A DNA stretch of 64,000 bases from an uncultured Sphingomonas sp. (GTDB lineage: Bacteria > Pseudomonadota > Alphaproteobacteria > Sphingomonadales > Sphingomonadaceae). Position numbers and translations under genes: made by a program. Where the stretch lies: contig CAJYLV010000055.1 in the NCBI GenBank assembly GCA_913776255.1, positions 43,371 to 107,370 on the forward strand. Direction: 5' to 3'. Below the pieces are notes generated by a model. That model did not search any database and was not told the DNA's origin. It saw nothing but the letters and a program-made list of their open reading frames with translations. This document shows positions 19,591 through 29,382 of the stretch, piece by piece (the first letter of the stretch is position 1; each line of letters begins with the position of its first letter).

Positions 19591-20676
19591 TCACAGCACC
19601 AGTGGCGCATGGTCGATCCGCGGCAGGACGTGACGCGCGAACAGATCGGCCTCGGCGGCGTGCGGATAGCCCGACAGGATGAAGGCATCGATCCCCGCGG
19701 CGCGATACGCCTGCAATTTGGCGAGCACCTGATCGGGATCGCCGACGATCGCTGCGCCGCAGCCCGAGCGCGCGCGCCCGATGCCGGTCCACAGGTTCGC
19801 CTCGGCGTAGCCATCGTCGGCCCCCTCCCGAAGCTCGGCCTGCCGCCGCACCCCCGCCGATTGCGAGTCGAGCGACCGCGCGCGGATCGCCGCGCCGGTC
19901 GCGTCGTCCAGCTTCGACAGCAGCCGGTCCGCCGCCGCGCGTGCCTCCGCCTCGGTTTCGCGCACCACGACGTGCACGCGATAGCCGAAGCGCAGGCTGC
20001 GGCCATGGCGCGCGGCGCGGGCGCGCAGATCGGCGACGATCGCCCGGACGCCGTCCATCGTGTCGGGCCACATCAGATAGACGTCGGCCCCCTGCGCCGC
20101 CGCCTCGCGCGCGGCCTCGGACAGCCCGCCGAAATAGAAGGGCGGGCAGCGGCCCGACACCGTCGTCACGCGCGGCGGATCGAGCCTCAGCTTCCAGAAG
20201 TCGCCGTCATGATCGAGCGGCTTGCCGTCGAGCAGGGTGCGCAGGATGTGCATCGCCTCGACGGTGCGGGCGTAGCGCGGCGCGCTGTCGAGCGTCTCGC
20301 CGGGGAGGTCGCTGGAGATGATGTTGACGGTCAGCCGCCCGCCCAGCATCCGGTCGATCGTCGCGATCTGCCGCGCCAGCTGCGGCGGCCAGCTCTCGCC
20401 GATCCGCACCGCCATCAACAGCCGCATCCGCCGCAGCAGCGGCGCGACCCCCGCGGCGAAGGCGGTGGTGTCGATCCCCAGCGCATAGCCCGACGGCAGC
20501 AGGCAATTGTCATAGCCCGCGCCTTCCGCCTGCACGACGATGTCGCGGCAATGCTCCCACGTCGAGCGCAGCGCCGGGTCGGGGACGCCCAGAAACTCGT
20601 AATCGTCGTCGCACAGCGCGGAGAACCAGCTGATCTCGCAAGGCCCCGGGGTCGTCGTCACGGCATTGCTCTCCAT
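19591..20676 (-). CDS. LLM-class flavin-dependent oxidoreductase (SsuD-like)
   Basis: CEISWFSALCDDDYEFLG...LLPSGYALGIDTTAFAAGVAPLLRRMRLLMAVRIGESWPPQLARQIATIDRMLGGRLTVNIISSDLPGE. Confidence 0.88.
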   Translation of the reverse strand: MESNAVTTTPGPCEISWFSALCDDDYEFLGVPDPALRSTWEHCRDIVVQAEGAGYDNCLLPSGYALGIDTTAFAAGVAPLLRRMRLLMAVRIGESWPPQLARQIATIDRMLGGRLTVNIISSDLPGETLDSAPRYARTVEAMHILRTLLDGKPLDHDGDFWKLRLDPPRVTTVSGRCPPFYFGGLSEAAREAAAQGADVYLMWPDTMDGVRAIVADLRARAARHGRSLRFGYRVHVVVRETEAEARAAADRLLSKLDDATGAAIRARSLDSQSAGVRRQAELREGADDGYAEANLWTGIGRARSGCGAAIVGDPDQVLAKLQAYRAAGIDAFILSGYPHAAEADLFARHVLPRIDHAPLVL

Positions 20677-20818
20677 CAGCCTGTCCGGCCGCGCTCATGC
20701 CAGCCCGCGCGGGGGCTCGCCAGATGCCGCGGCTTTGCCCCCGCAAAGCTTTGCCCTCTTGTCGAACGATGGCGATCGGCGGGAAAGCGCGGCGCGGACG
20801 ACGAGGCAAGGACCGACG

Positions 20819-21913
20819 ATGACGGCAAAAATCCGGTATGGCGTAGTAGGCACCGGCATGATGGGGGTCGAGCACCTGCGCAACATCGCGCTGCTTCCCG
20901 ATGCCGAGGTGGTCGCGATCGTCGACCCAGTCGCCACCTCGCTGGGCTGGGCGCGGGACGCGCTGGGCGACCGCGCCGGTGCGGTGGAGAGCTTCGCCGA
21001 CGTCGCCACCTTCGCCCGCACCGCGCAGGTCGACGCGATCGTCGTCGCCTCGCCCAACCATACGCATCGCGCGGTGCTGGAACCGTTGTTCGGGATGGAT
21101 GCCGCGATCCTCTGCGAGAAGCCGCTCGCCACCACGCTGGCCGACGCGCGCTGGGTCGTCGAACGCGCCGCCGCGCACCCGCGCCCGTTCTGGACCGGGA
21201 TGGAGTACCGCTTCATGCCCCCCGCCGCCGCGTTCATCGAACAGGTCCACGCCGGGCGGGTCGGCAAATTGCGGATGCTGTCGATCCGCGAGCACCGCTT
21301 TCCGTTCCTGCCCAAGGTCGGCGACTGGAACCGCTTCGCGCGCAACACCGGCGGCACCATGGTCGAGAAATGCTGTCACTTCTTCGATCTGATGCGCGTC
21401 ATTATCGGCTCGGAAGCGGTCCGCGTCCATTGTTCCGGTGCCATGGACGTCAACCATGTCGACGAGTCGTATGACGGCAAGCGTCCCGACATCATCGACA
21501 ACAGCTTCACCACCGTCGATTTCGCCAACGGGGTACGCGCGATGCTCGATCTCTCGATGTTCGCCGACGGCGCCGAACATCAGGAAGAAATGAGCGCGAC
21601 CGGCGACGCCGCCCGCCTCGACGTGCTGATTCCGCCCGGAGAATTGGTGTTCAGCCCGCGCGTCGGCTTCGGCGGCGAGAAGCGCGTCGAGCGGCAGCGC
21701 GTCGCGATCGACCCTGTCGCCCACGCCGCCGGCAGCCACGAAGGCGCCACTTACTTCCAGCATCGCGCCTTCCTCGACGCGGTTCGTGGAACTGGTGATG
21801 TTCAGGTGAGCGCAACCGACGGCCTGCGCGCCGTGGAGATCGGAGTCGCCGCCGAAATTAGCGCCAGGGAACACCGCGTCGTCGCGCTGGACGAACTGCG
21901 GGGTCTTAGCTGA
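20819..21913 (+). CDS. Gfo/Idh/MocA family oxidoreductase
   Basis: MTAKIRYGVVGTGMMGVEHLRNIALLPDAEVVAIVDPV...CEKPLATTLADARWVVERA. Confidence 0.92.
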   Translation: MTAKIRYGVVGTGMMGVEHLRNIALLPDAEVVAIVDPVATSLGWARDALGDRAGAVESFADVATFARTAQVDAIVVASPNHTHRAVLEPLFGMDAAILCEKPLATTLADARWVVERAAAHPRPFWTGMEYRFMPPAAAFIEQVHAGRVGKLRMLSIREHRFPFLPKVGDWNRFARNTGGTMVEKCCHFFDLMRVIIGSEAVRVHCSGAMDVNHVDESYDGKRPDIIDNSFTTVDFANGVRAMLDLSMFADGAEHQEEMSATGDAARLDVLIPPGELVFSPRVGFGGEKRVERQRVAIDPVAHAAGSHEGATYFQHRAFLDAVRGTGDVQVSATDGLRAVEIGVAAEISAREHRVVALDELRGLS

Positions 21914-22125
21914 TGAGGCAGCAAGCCCGCCGCAACAGACGCTAGCAACCCTAATAGTGCCGCGACGGGCCAGATGGACGAGCCATCCCCGCGCTCTTCG
22001 TCCCGCCCCCCAGCGCGGATCTCCTGAACGGCGTGACCGGCCACTGGTCATTCGTGTCGAAGGCTCGGCGGGGCCGATGGACCGCCCTCGGTCGACATCT
22101 GCGATAGCGACTGCGATACGGTCGC

Positions 22126-25100
22126 ATGGCTGCACCGCTGGATCGCCCCGCCCCCCTCCGCCGCATCGCCATCGATCGCGGCGGCACGTTCACCGATGTC
22201 GTGGCGGAGCGGGCGGACGGAACGATCGCCGTCGTCAAGCTGCTCTCGGTCGACCCCGGCCGCTACGACGACGCTGCGGTGGAGGCGGTGCGGCGGCTGT
22301 CCGGTGGGGGCGACGGCCCGCTGCCGCCGATCGACGTGCGGATCGGCACGACCGTCGCGACCAACGCGCTGCTCGAACGCCGCGGCGAACCCACCGTGCT
22401 GGCGATCACGCGCGGGTTCGGCGATGCGCTGGCGATCGGCTATCAGGACCGCCCCGACATCTTCGGGCGCGCGATCCGCAAGGCCCCGCTGCTCCCCGAC
22501 CGCGTGATCGAGATCGACGAGCGCGTCGACGTCGCCGGTCGGACGATCCGCCCGCTCGATCTCGAAGCCGCCGCGACCGCCTTCCGCGCCGCGTTCGCCG
22601 CAGGCTTTCGCAGCATCGCCATCGTCCTGATGCACGGATGGCAGCATGTCGCGCACGAGCAGGCGCTGGCAGCGCTCGCCACCGATATCGGGTTCGCGCA
22701 GGTATCGACGAGCCATCGCGTCTCGCCGCTCGTCCGCCTGATCGCGCGCGGCGATACGACCGCGGCCGACGCCTATCTGTCGCCGGTCCTCCGCCGCTAC
22801 GTCGCCGGGCTGGAAGCGGCGTTCGGCGGCGCGCCGCTGTTCATGCAATCGTCGGGCGGGCTCGCCGTCGCCAGCGGCGTCAGCGGCAAGGATGCGCTGC
22901 TCTCCGGCCCGGCCGGGGGCATCGTCGGTATGGCGGCCGGCGCCGTCGCCGCGGGCGCGCCCCGGGTGATCGGGTTCGACATGGGCGGCACCTCGACCGA
23001 CGTGTCGTTATGGGCCGGCGCGTTCGAGCGGCGCCAGGAGGCGGTGATCGGCGGCGTCCGCGTCTCGGCACCGATGCTGCGGATCGACACGGTCGCGGCG
23101 GGCGGCGGATCGATCTGCCACTTCGATGGCGGCCGCTTCGTCGTCGGGCCGGACTCGGCGGGCGCCGATCCCGGGCCGGCCTGCTATCGACGCGGCGGGC
23201 CGCTGACGATCACCGATTGCAACCTGCTGCTTGGCAAGATCGTCCCCGCGCACTTCCCGGCGGTGTTCGGGCCGGAACGCGACCAGTCGCTCGATCGCGC
23301 TGCCGCGCAGGCGCGTCTCGACGAACTGCTCGATGCGGTGGCGGCCGCCACCGGCACGCGACCCGCCCCACTCGCCGCCGCCGAGGGGCTCGTCGCGATC
23401 GCGGTGGCGAACATGGCGAACGCGATCAAGGCGGTGTCGGTCGCGCGCGGCCACGATCCCGCCAGTTATGCGCTGATGAGCTTCGGCGGCGCCGGCGGTC
23501 AGCACGCCTGCCTGATCGCGGACGCGCTGGGGATGGTGGAGGTGCTGGTGCATCCACTCGCCGGCGTTCTCTCCGCGTGGGGCATCGCGCTTGCCGACCG
23601 GCGTGCCGTGCGGCAGCGGACGATCGACCTGCCGCTGTCGGACGAGACGTGGCGCGCGGCGCTCGACACGCTCGTCGTGGCCGCCCGTCGTGAGATCGGC
23701 GCAGAGGCGCTCGTCGAGCGCACCGCGACGCTGCGCTATGCGCGGACCGATCAGGGGATCGACGTGCCGGTCGGCGAACGGGCGGCAATGGCCGCGGCGT
23801 TTGCGGCGGCGCACCGCGAGCGGTTCGGCTTCGAAGGCGAGGACACATTGATCGTCGAGCGCGTGCAGGTCGAGGCGATCCTGCCCACCCCGCTCTTCGC
23901 CGAGACAATGGTTAGCGCCGAGAGCGAGCCGGCCGAGCCGGCCGAGCCGGTCGAGGTCAGCATGGCCGGAGCGCGCCATCCGGCCCGTCTTCATCGCCGC
24001 GAGGCGCTGGCGCCGGGCGTGCGGATCGACGGTCCGGCGTTGATCGTCGACGCGACATCGACCGTCGCGGTCGAGCCGGGCTGGTCGGCCACAATGCTCC
24101 GCGACGGCACGCTGCGCCTGACCCGCACCGCGCGACGCGCGACCGTCACTGCTGAGGACACCCATGCCGATCCCGTCCGGCTCGCGATCTTCGCCGGGCT
24201 GTTCATGGGGCTGGCCGAGGAGATGGGGTCGGCGCTCCAGCGCAGCGCCGCATCGGTCAACATTCGCGAGCGGCTCGACTTTTCCTGTGCGATCTTCGAT
24301 GCCGCCGGCCATCTGATCGCCAATGCGCCGCACATACCGGTGCATCTGGGCTCGATGGGCGATTGCGTGCGGCACCTGATCGCCCGGCGCAGCGGGGATG
24401 GACGCGGCATGCGGCCGGGGGACGCCTATGCCGTCAACGACCCCTATCGTGGCGGCACGCACCTGCCCGACATCACCGTCGTGCAGCCGGTGTTCGCGGG
24501 CGGGCCGACGCCGGCCTTCTTCGTCGCCGCGCGCGGACATCACGCCGATGTCGGCGGCACCAGTCCCGGTTCGATGCCCGCCGACAGCCGCAGCGTGCAT
24601 GACGAGGGCATCGTGCTGGACGATGTGCTCGTCGTCGCCGAGGAACGGTTGCGCGAGACTCCGCTGCGCGCTTTGCTGGGCGCAGGGCCATATCCCGCGC
24701 GCAACATCGATCAGAACATGGCGGACCTCGCGGCGCAGCTCGCCGCCTGCGCGCGCGGCGTCGCCGGATTGCAGCGACTGGTGGAGGAGAATGGGCTGTC
24801 GGTCGTTTCCGGCTACATGGAGCATGTCCAAACGCATGCCGAGCTGCTGGCGCGCCGCGCGATCCGCGGCCTGTCCGACGGCCAGTTCGCCTATCCGACC
24901 GATGACGGCGCGGTGGTGCGGGTCGCGGTGCAGGTCGATGCGCAGGCGGGCACGCTGACCGTCGACTTCACGGGCACCAGCGCGCAGCGGCCGGGCAACA
25001 CCAATGCGCCGCTGGCGGTCACCCGCGCCGCCGTCCTCTACGTCCTGCGGACGCTGGTGACCTCCGACACCCCGCTCAACGACGGCTTTCTGCGCCCGGT

Positions 25101-25704
25101 GACGCTGATCGTCCCGGAAGGATCGATGCTCAACCCGCGCTACCCCGCGGCGGTGGTCGCGGGCAACGTCGAGACGAGCCAGGTCGTCACCGACGCACTG
25201 CTGGGCGCGCTCGGAGCGATGGCCGCCTCGCAGGGCACGATGAACAACTTCACCTTCGGTGACGAGCGCCGCCAATATTACGAGACGATCGCCGGCGGCG
25301 CGGGCGCCGGTCCGGGCTTCGCGGGCGCGAGCGCGGTGCAGACGCATATGACGAACAGCCGGTTGACCGATCCGGAGGTGCTGGAAACCCGCTTTCCGGT
25401 GTTGCTGGAGGAATTCTCCGTTCGCCGCGGCTCGGGCGGCGCGGGCCAATGGTCGGGCGGCGACGGTACGACCCGGCGGATGCGGTTCCTCGAACCGTTG
25501 CGCGCCAACATCCTGTCGAACCATCGACGGGTCGCACCATTCGGCCTGGCCGGCGGTGGCGACGGCGCGGTCGGCGGCAACCGCATCGAACGCGCCGATG
25601 GCCGCACCGAGATCCTGCCGGCAGTCGCCTCCGCGGACATGGCGCCGGGCGACGTGTTCGTGATCGAGACGCCGGGTGGCGGCGGGTACGGGAAGGTGCG
25701 CTGA
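22126..25704 (+). CDS. Fused hydantoinase/5-oxoprolinase (HyuA + HyuB domains)
   Basis: HyuA-like [21 protein letters not shown]...[41 protein letters not shown]; HyuB-like [57 protein letters not shown]. Confidence 0.92.
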   Translation: MAAPLDRPAPLRRIAIDRGGTFTDVVAERADGTIAVVKLLSVDPGRYDDAAVEAVRRLSGGGDGPLPPIDVRIGTTVATNALLERRGEPTVLAITRGFGDALAIGYQDRPDIFGRAIRKAPLLPDRVIEIDERVDVAGRTIRPLDLEAAATAFRAAFAAGFRSIAIVLMHGWQHVAHEQALAALATDIGFAQVSTSHRVSPLVRLIARGDTTAADAYLSPVLRRYVAGLEAAFGGAPLFMQSSGGLAVASGVSGKDALLSGPAGGIVGMAAGAVAAGAPRVIGFDMGGTSTDVSLWAGAFERRQEAVIGGVRVSAPMLRIDTVAAGGGSICHFDGGRFVVGPDSAGADPGPACYRRGGPLTITDCNLLLGKIVPAHFPAVFGPERDQSLDRAAAQARLDELLDAVAAATGTRPAPLAAAEGLVAIAVANMANAIKAVSVARGHDPASYALMSFGGAGGQHACLIADALGMVEVLVHPLAGVLSAWGIALADRRAVRQRTIDLPLSDETWRAALDTLVVAARREIGAEALVERTATLRYARTDQGIDVPVGERAAMAAAFAAAHRERFGFEGEDTLIVERVQVEAILPTPLFAETMVSAESEPAEPAEPVEVSMAGARHPARLHRREALAPGVRIDGPALIVDATSTVAVEPGWSATMLRDGTLRLTRTARRATVTAEDTHADPVRLAIFAGLFMGLAEEMGSALQRSAASVNIRERLDFSCAIFDAAGHLIANAPHIPVHLGSMGDCVRHLIARRSGDGRGMRPGDAYAVNDPYRGGTHLPDITVVQPVFAGGPTPAFFVAARGHHADVGGTSPGSMPADSRSVHDEGIVLDDVLVVAEERLRETPLRALLGAGPYPARNIDQNMADLAAQLAACARGVAGLQRLVEENGLSVVSGYMEHVQTHAELLARRAIRGLSDGQFAYPTDDGAVVRVAVQVDAQAGTLTVDFTGTSAQRPGNTNAPLAVTRAAVLYVLRTLVTSDTPLNDGFLRPVTLIVPEGSMLNPRYPAAVVAGNVETSQVVTDALLGALGAMAASQGTMNNFTFGDERRQYYETIAGGAGAGPGFAGASAVQTHMTNSRLTDPEVLETRFPVLLEEFSVRRGSGGAGQWSGGDGTTRRMRFLEPLRANILSNHRRVAPFGLAGGGDGAVGGNRIERADGRTEILPAVASADMAPGDVFVIETPGGGGYGKVR

Positions 25705-26357
25705 TGCTCGTCCTCTCCGGTGTCGCGGTGATCGCGCTGGGCTTCCTGTTGCGCTTCAACCCGCTGCTGGTCATCGTCGCGGCGGCGCTGGTGACGGGGC
25801 TCGCGGCGGGGCTCGACCCGATCGCGGTGCTGGCGAAATTCGGTCACGCGTTCAACGAGACGCGCTACGTCACCGCGATCTATATGGTGCTTCCCGTGAT
25901 CGGGCTCCTGGAACGCAGCGGCCTGCAGGCGCGCGCACGCTCGCTCGTCGCCGGATTGCGCGGGCTGACGGTCGGTCGGCTGCTGACGGGATATCTGCTG
26001 TTCCGCCAGATCGCCGCCGCACTCGGGCTCACCGCGGTCGCCGGCCATGCGCAGACGGTCCGCCCGCTCGTCGCGCCGATGGCCGAAGCCGCGGGCGAGC
26101 GACAGGGCGACACCGACCCCGAGCGACTGCGGGCGCTTGCCGCGGCGACCGACAATATCGGCCTGTTCTTCGGCGAGGATATCTTCATCGCGATCGGGTC
26201 GATCCTGCTGATGAAGGGAGTGCTGGACGGGTACGGCATCCACATCGAACCCTTCCACCTGTCGGTCTGGGCGATCCCCACCGCCATCGCCGCGTTCCTG
26301 ATCCACGGGACGCGACTGGTCCTGCTCGACCGGCGGCTGCGCGGACGGGCAGCATGA
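25704..26357 (+). CDS. DUF969 family membrane protein
   Basis: LVLSGVAVIALGFLLRFNPLLVIVAAALVTGLAAGLDPIAVLAKFGHAFNETRYVTAIYMVLPVIGLLERSGLQ; TGATG overlap with upstream gene. Confidence 0.85.
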   Translation: MLVLSGVAVIALGFLLRFNPLLVIVAAALVTGLAAGLDPIAVLAKFGHAFNETRYVTAIYMVLPVIGLLERSGLQARARSLVAGLRGLTVGRLLTGYLLFRQIAAALGLTAVAGHAQTVRPLVAPMAEAAGERQGDTDPERLRALAAATDNIGLFFGEDIFIAIGSILLMKGVLDGYGIHIEPFHLSVWAIPTAIAAFLIHGTRLVLLDRRLRGRAA

Positions 26358-27253
26358 TCGGGCTGGGCTTCGTCTATGGTGTCGCGGGCGTTTTCTTCGC
26401 GGCATGCGCGCTGCTCGGCGTCGCCGACCGCCGCTCGGCCAATGCGCTGTTCCACGCCTTGTTGGCGCTGTCCTTCTTCGCGGGCGATCGGATCGGCGAT
26501 ATCGGCAACGGCCTCCTCGTCCTGGCGCTGGTCGCGATCGCAGCCTCGGGCCGGATGCGGCGCGGCGAGGCGGCCGAGCCGGTCGCCCCGCACGGGCCGC
26601 TGCTGATCCTCGCGCTGGTCATCCCAGTGGTGGCGCTGGGCGGGACGCTGTTGTTCAAACGAATGCCGGAGACGGTCGACCCGGCGCAGGCGACGCTGGT
26701 CGCGCTGACGGTCGGGGTGCTGCTCTCCCTGTTCCTTTGCCATCTCGTGCTCCGCGCGCCGGCGTCGAGCGGGCTGCGCGCCGGACGACGCTTGCTCGAC
26801 GAGATCGGCTGGGCGGTGGTGATGCCGCAGCTGCTCGCCAGCCTCGGCGCGGTCTTCGCGCTCGCGGGCGTCGGGGGCGTGGTCGGCGGGCTGATCGGTG
26901 GCGCGATCCCGGCCGGCAGCGTCCTCGGCGCGGTGATCGCCTATTGCCTCGGCATGGCGCTGTTCACGATCGTGATGGGCAATGCCTTCGCGGCGTTTCC
27001 GGTCATGGCGGCCGCGGTCGGCATGCCGCTGCTCGTCCGGCAGTTCGGCGGCAACCCCGCCCCGGTCGCCGCGATCGGCATGCTCGCCGGGTTCTGCGGC
27101 ACGCTGCTGACGCCGATGGCCGCGAACTTCAACATCGTCCCGGTCGCGTTGCTCGAGCTGAAGGATCGATACGGCGTCATCCGCGCGCAGGCGGGGACGG
27201 CGCTGCCGCTTCTCGCGTTCAACATCCTCATCCTCTGGTGCGCGATCCGATGA
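26354..27253 (+). CDS. DUF979 family membrane protein
   Basis: MIGLGFVYGVAGVFFAACALLGVADRRSANALFHALLALSFFAGDRIGD...; ATGA overlap with DUF969 gene; partner order typical of DUF969/DUF979. Confidence 0.85.
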   Translation: MIGLGFVYGVAGVFFAACALLGVADRRSANALFHALLALSFFAGDRIGDIGNGLLVLALVAIAASGRMRRGEAAEPVAPHGPLLILALVIPVVALGGTLLFKRMPETVDPAQATLVALTVGVLLSLFLCHLVLRAPASSGLRAGRRLLDEIGWAVVMPQLLASLGAVFALAGVGGVVGGLIGGAIPAGSVLGAVIAYCLGMALFTIVMGNAFAAFPVMAAAVGMPLLVRQFGGNPAPVAAIGMLAGFCGTLLTPMAANFNIVPVALLELKDRYGVIRAQAGTALPLLAFNILILWCAIR

Positions 27254-28242
27254 CCATCCTGACCGAAGACCTCGCCGCGCGCTTCGCGGCGATCACCCTC
27301 GACCATCTCGGCCGCGAATATCCCTACAAGCTCGATCACATCCTGACCGGGCCGCACGACGCGGCGACACCCGCCGCGCTCCACCCGATCTTCCACGGCA
27401 GCTTCGACTGGCACAGCTGCGTACATGGCTGGTGGCAGCTGCTGACGCTGCGGCGGCTGTTTCCCGGCCTGCCCGCCGCGGCGACGATCGCCGCGCGCGC
27501 CGACGCGATGCTCACACCCGAGCGGGTGGCGGGCGAGCTCGCCTATCTCGACCGGCCGCTGAGCGGAGGGTTCGAGCGGCCCTATGGCTGGGCGTGGCTG
27601 CTCGCGCTGCACGGCGAGGCGGCGCGCCACGATGCCGATTGGGGCGCGGCGCTGCGGCCGCTCGCCGACGCCTTCGCGGCGCGCTTCAAGGAGTATCTGC
27701 CCAAGCTGACGTATCCGATCCGCGTCGGCACGCATCCCAACACTGCCTTCGCGCTGGTGCTCGCGCGCGACTGGGCGGTGGTGCATGACCCGGCGCTCAC
27801 CGCGCTGATCGACACCCGCGCGCGCGACTGGTTCGGCGACGATCGCGGCTGTCAGGCTTGGGAGCCCTCGGGTGACGACTTCCTGTCGTCCGCACTGACC
27901 GAGGCGCTGCTGATGCGCCGCGTCCTGCCCGCACCGGACTTCGCACGATGGTTCGCGCTGTTCCTGCCCGATATCGCGCACGGCCGGCCCGCGACGCTTG
28001 TCACGCCAGCGCATGTGTCGGATCGCAGCGACGGCAAGATCGCGCATCTCGACGGCCTCAACCTCAGTCGCGCGTGGTGCTGGCGGTCGCTGGTCGCCGC
28101 CGATGGCGCCGGTTCCGCCGAAGATCGCGCGATGACCGCGGCCGCCGATCGTCACCTCGCCGCCAGCCTCCCGCATCTCGACGACGATTATATGGGAAGC
28201 CACTGGCTCGCGACCTTCGCGCTGCTCGCGACGTTGGTCTAG
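27250..28242 (+). CDS. DUF2891 family protein
   Basis: HLGREYPYKLDHILTGPHDAATPAALHPIFHGSFDWHSCVHGWWQLLTLRRLFP; ATGA overlap with DUF979 gene. Confidence 0.88.
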   Translation: MTILTEDLAARFAAITLDHLGREYPYKLDHILTGPHDAATPAALHPIFHGSFDWHSCVHGWWQLLTLRRLFPGLPAAATIAARADAMLTPERVAGELAYLDRPLSGGFERPYGWAWLLALHGEAARHDADWGAALRPLADAFAARFKEYLPKLTYPIRVGTHPNTAFALVLARDWAVVHDPALTALIDTRARDWFGDDRGCQAWEPSGDDFLSSALTEALLMRRVLPAPDFARWFALFLPDIAHGRPATLVTPAHVSDRSDGKIAHLDGLNLSRAWCWRSLVAADGAGSAEDRAMTAAADRHLAASLPHLDDDYMGSHWLATFALLATLV

Positions 28243-28290
28243 GCGCGTTTCGCCCCACCTTTGGCATCGTCGCGAGCCGATCAGCCCGCC

Positions 28291-29382
28291 TCACTCCTTC
28301 ACGCGGCACCCTTCGACGGACCGCAACGGATTGCAGCGCGCCATTGCCCCGTCCGGCAGGGTGACCGTGAACCCGCGCCCCAGCGGATCGGGCGCGCCGG
28401 GATAGTAATCGGTGCTGACGGCCTGCGCACCGCTCGCCGCGGCGGCGCGCGCCTTGCTGTGATCGCCGCGCCGCGCCTCGACCGTGTTCGCGTCGGCCCG
28501 GGTGCGCACGATCAGCCCGTCGCGCACCCAGCGGCGGATGTTGTCTCCGTCGACGAGCGGATCCTGCACGATCTCGATCGCCGCCTCGGGCTGGTCGGGC
28601 GGATACCAGCCGAACATGGCGCGGCCGGCCAGCGACGGGTGACCCGCGCGATAGGCGTTCGAGACCGCGTCGCGCACGTCGAGCGCGATGTAGATCCGCC
28701 CGCGCGCGGCGGCGAGCGTCGGCCAGCCCCGCCGTCGCACCGCGTCGCGCAGGCTGGGCGCAGCGCCACGAACCTCGTCGGGGACGATCAGCCGTCGACC
28801 GGGCAGCACCGACCGGATTTCGGCGTCCAGCGCGTCGAGCAGGTGCTTGTCGTCCAGCGGCAGCGGCTCAGTGATGCCCGGTCGGTTCGATGGCGTATCG
28901 GCGGCGTTGATCGTGATCATGATCGGCAGGTGCCGGGGGTGGGCGCGCGACCAGCGGTCGACCTCGCGCAGACAGCGGACCAGCGTCACGCAGCTACTCA
29001 GATAATCGACGTCCGGGATATGGAACACCTTGAACCCCGGCCGCGTCATCGCGATCCGGTCGAAGCCGGTCACCTCCCCCGCGGCCCTCGCCACCGCCTC
29101 GCCGCGGGGCGTTGCATAGCGTCCGCCCTCCGGATCGGCGAAGATGTCGATCTCAAGCTGCCGGACGCCGTTGTCGAGCTGGCGCGCAAGCGGCAGGTGA
29201 TGATAATCCAGCGCCTCGGCCAGCTTCGGATCGGCCTTGCGCAGCGTCGCCATCACCGCCGCCGGGATCCGCGCCTTGAAGCTGTTGTGCGAGCCTATGA
29301 CCTGGATATCGTTCATCAGGCGCGGCGCGGGGGCGGCGGTCGATGGAACCGCGGCAGCGGCGAGCAGCAGCGCGCGGATCAT
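28291..29382 (-). CDS. Phosphatidylinositol-specific phospholipase C1-like (Ca2+-dependent PI-PLC) secreted protein
   Basis: MIRALLLAAAAVPSTAAPAPRLMNDIQVIGSHNSFKARIP...VRQLEIDIFADPEGGRYATPRGEAVAR...FKVFHIPDVDYLSSCVTLVRCLREVDRWSRAHPRHLPIMITINA. Confidence 0.85.
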   Translation of the reverse strand: MIRALLLAAAAVPSTAAPAPRLMNDIQVIGSHNSFKARIPAAVMATLRKADPKLAEALDYHHLPLARQLDNGVRQLEIDIFADPEGGRYATPRGEAVARAAGEVTGFDRIAMTRPGFKVFHIPDVDYLSSCVTLVRCLREVDRWSRAHPRHLPIMITINAADTPSNRPGITEPLPLDDKHLLDALDAEIRSVLPGRRLIVPDEVRGAAPSLRDAVRRRGWPTLAAARGRIYIALDVRDAVSNAYRAGHPSLAGRAMFGWYPPDQPEAAIEIVQDPLVDGDNIRRWVRDGLIVRTRADANTVEARRGDHSKARAAAASGAQAVSTDYYPGAPDPLGRGFTVTLPDGAMARCNPLRSVEGCRVKE

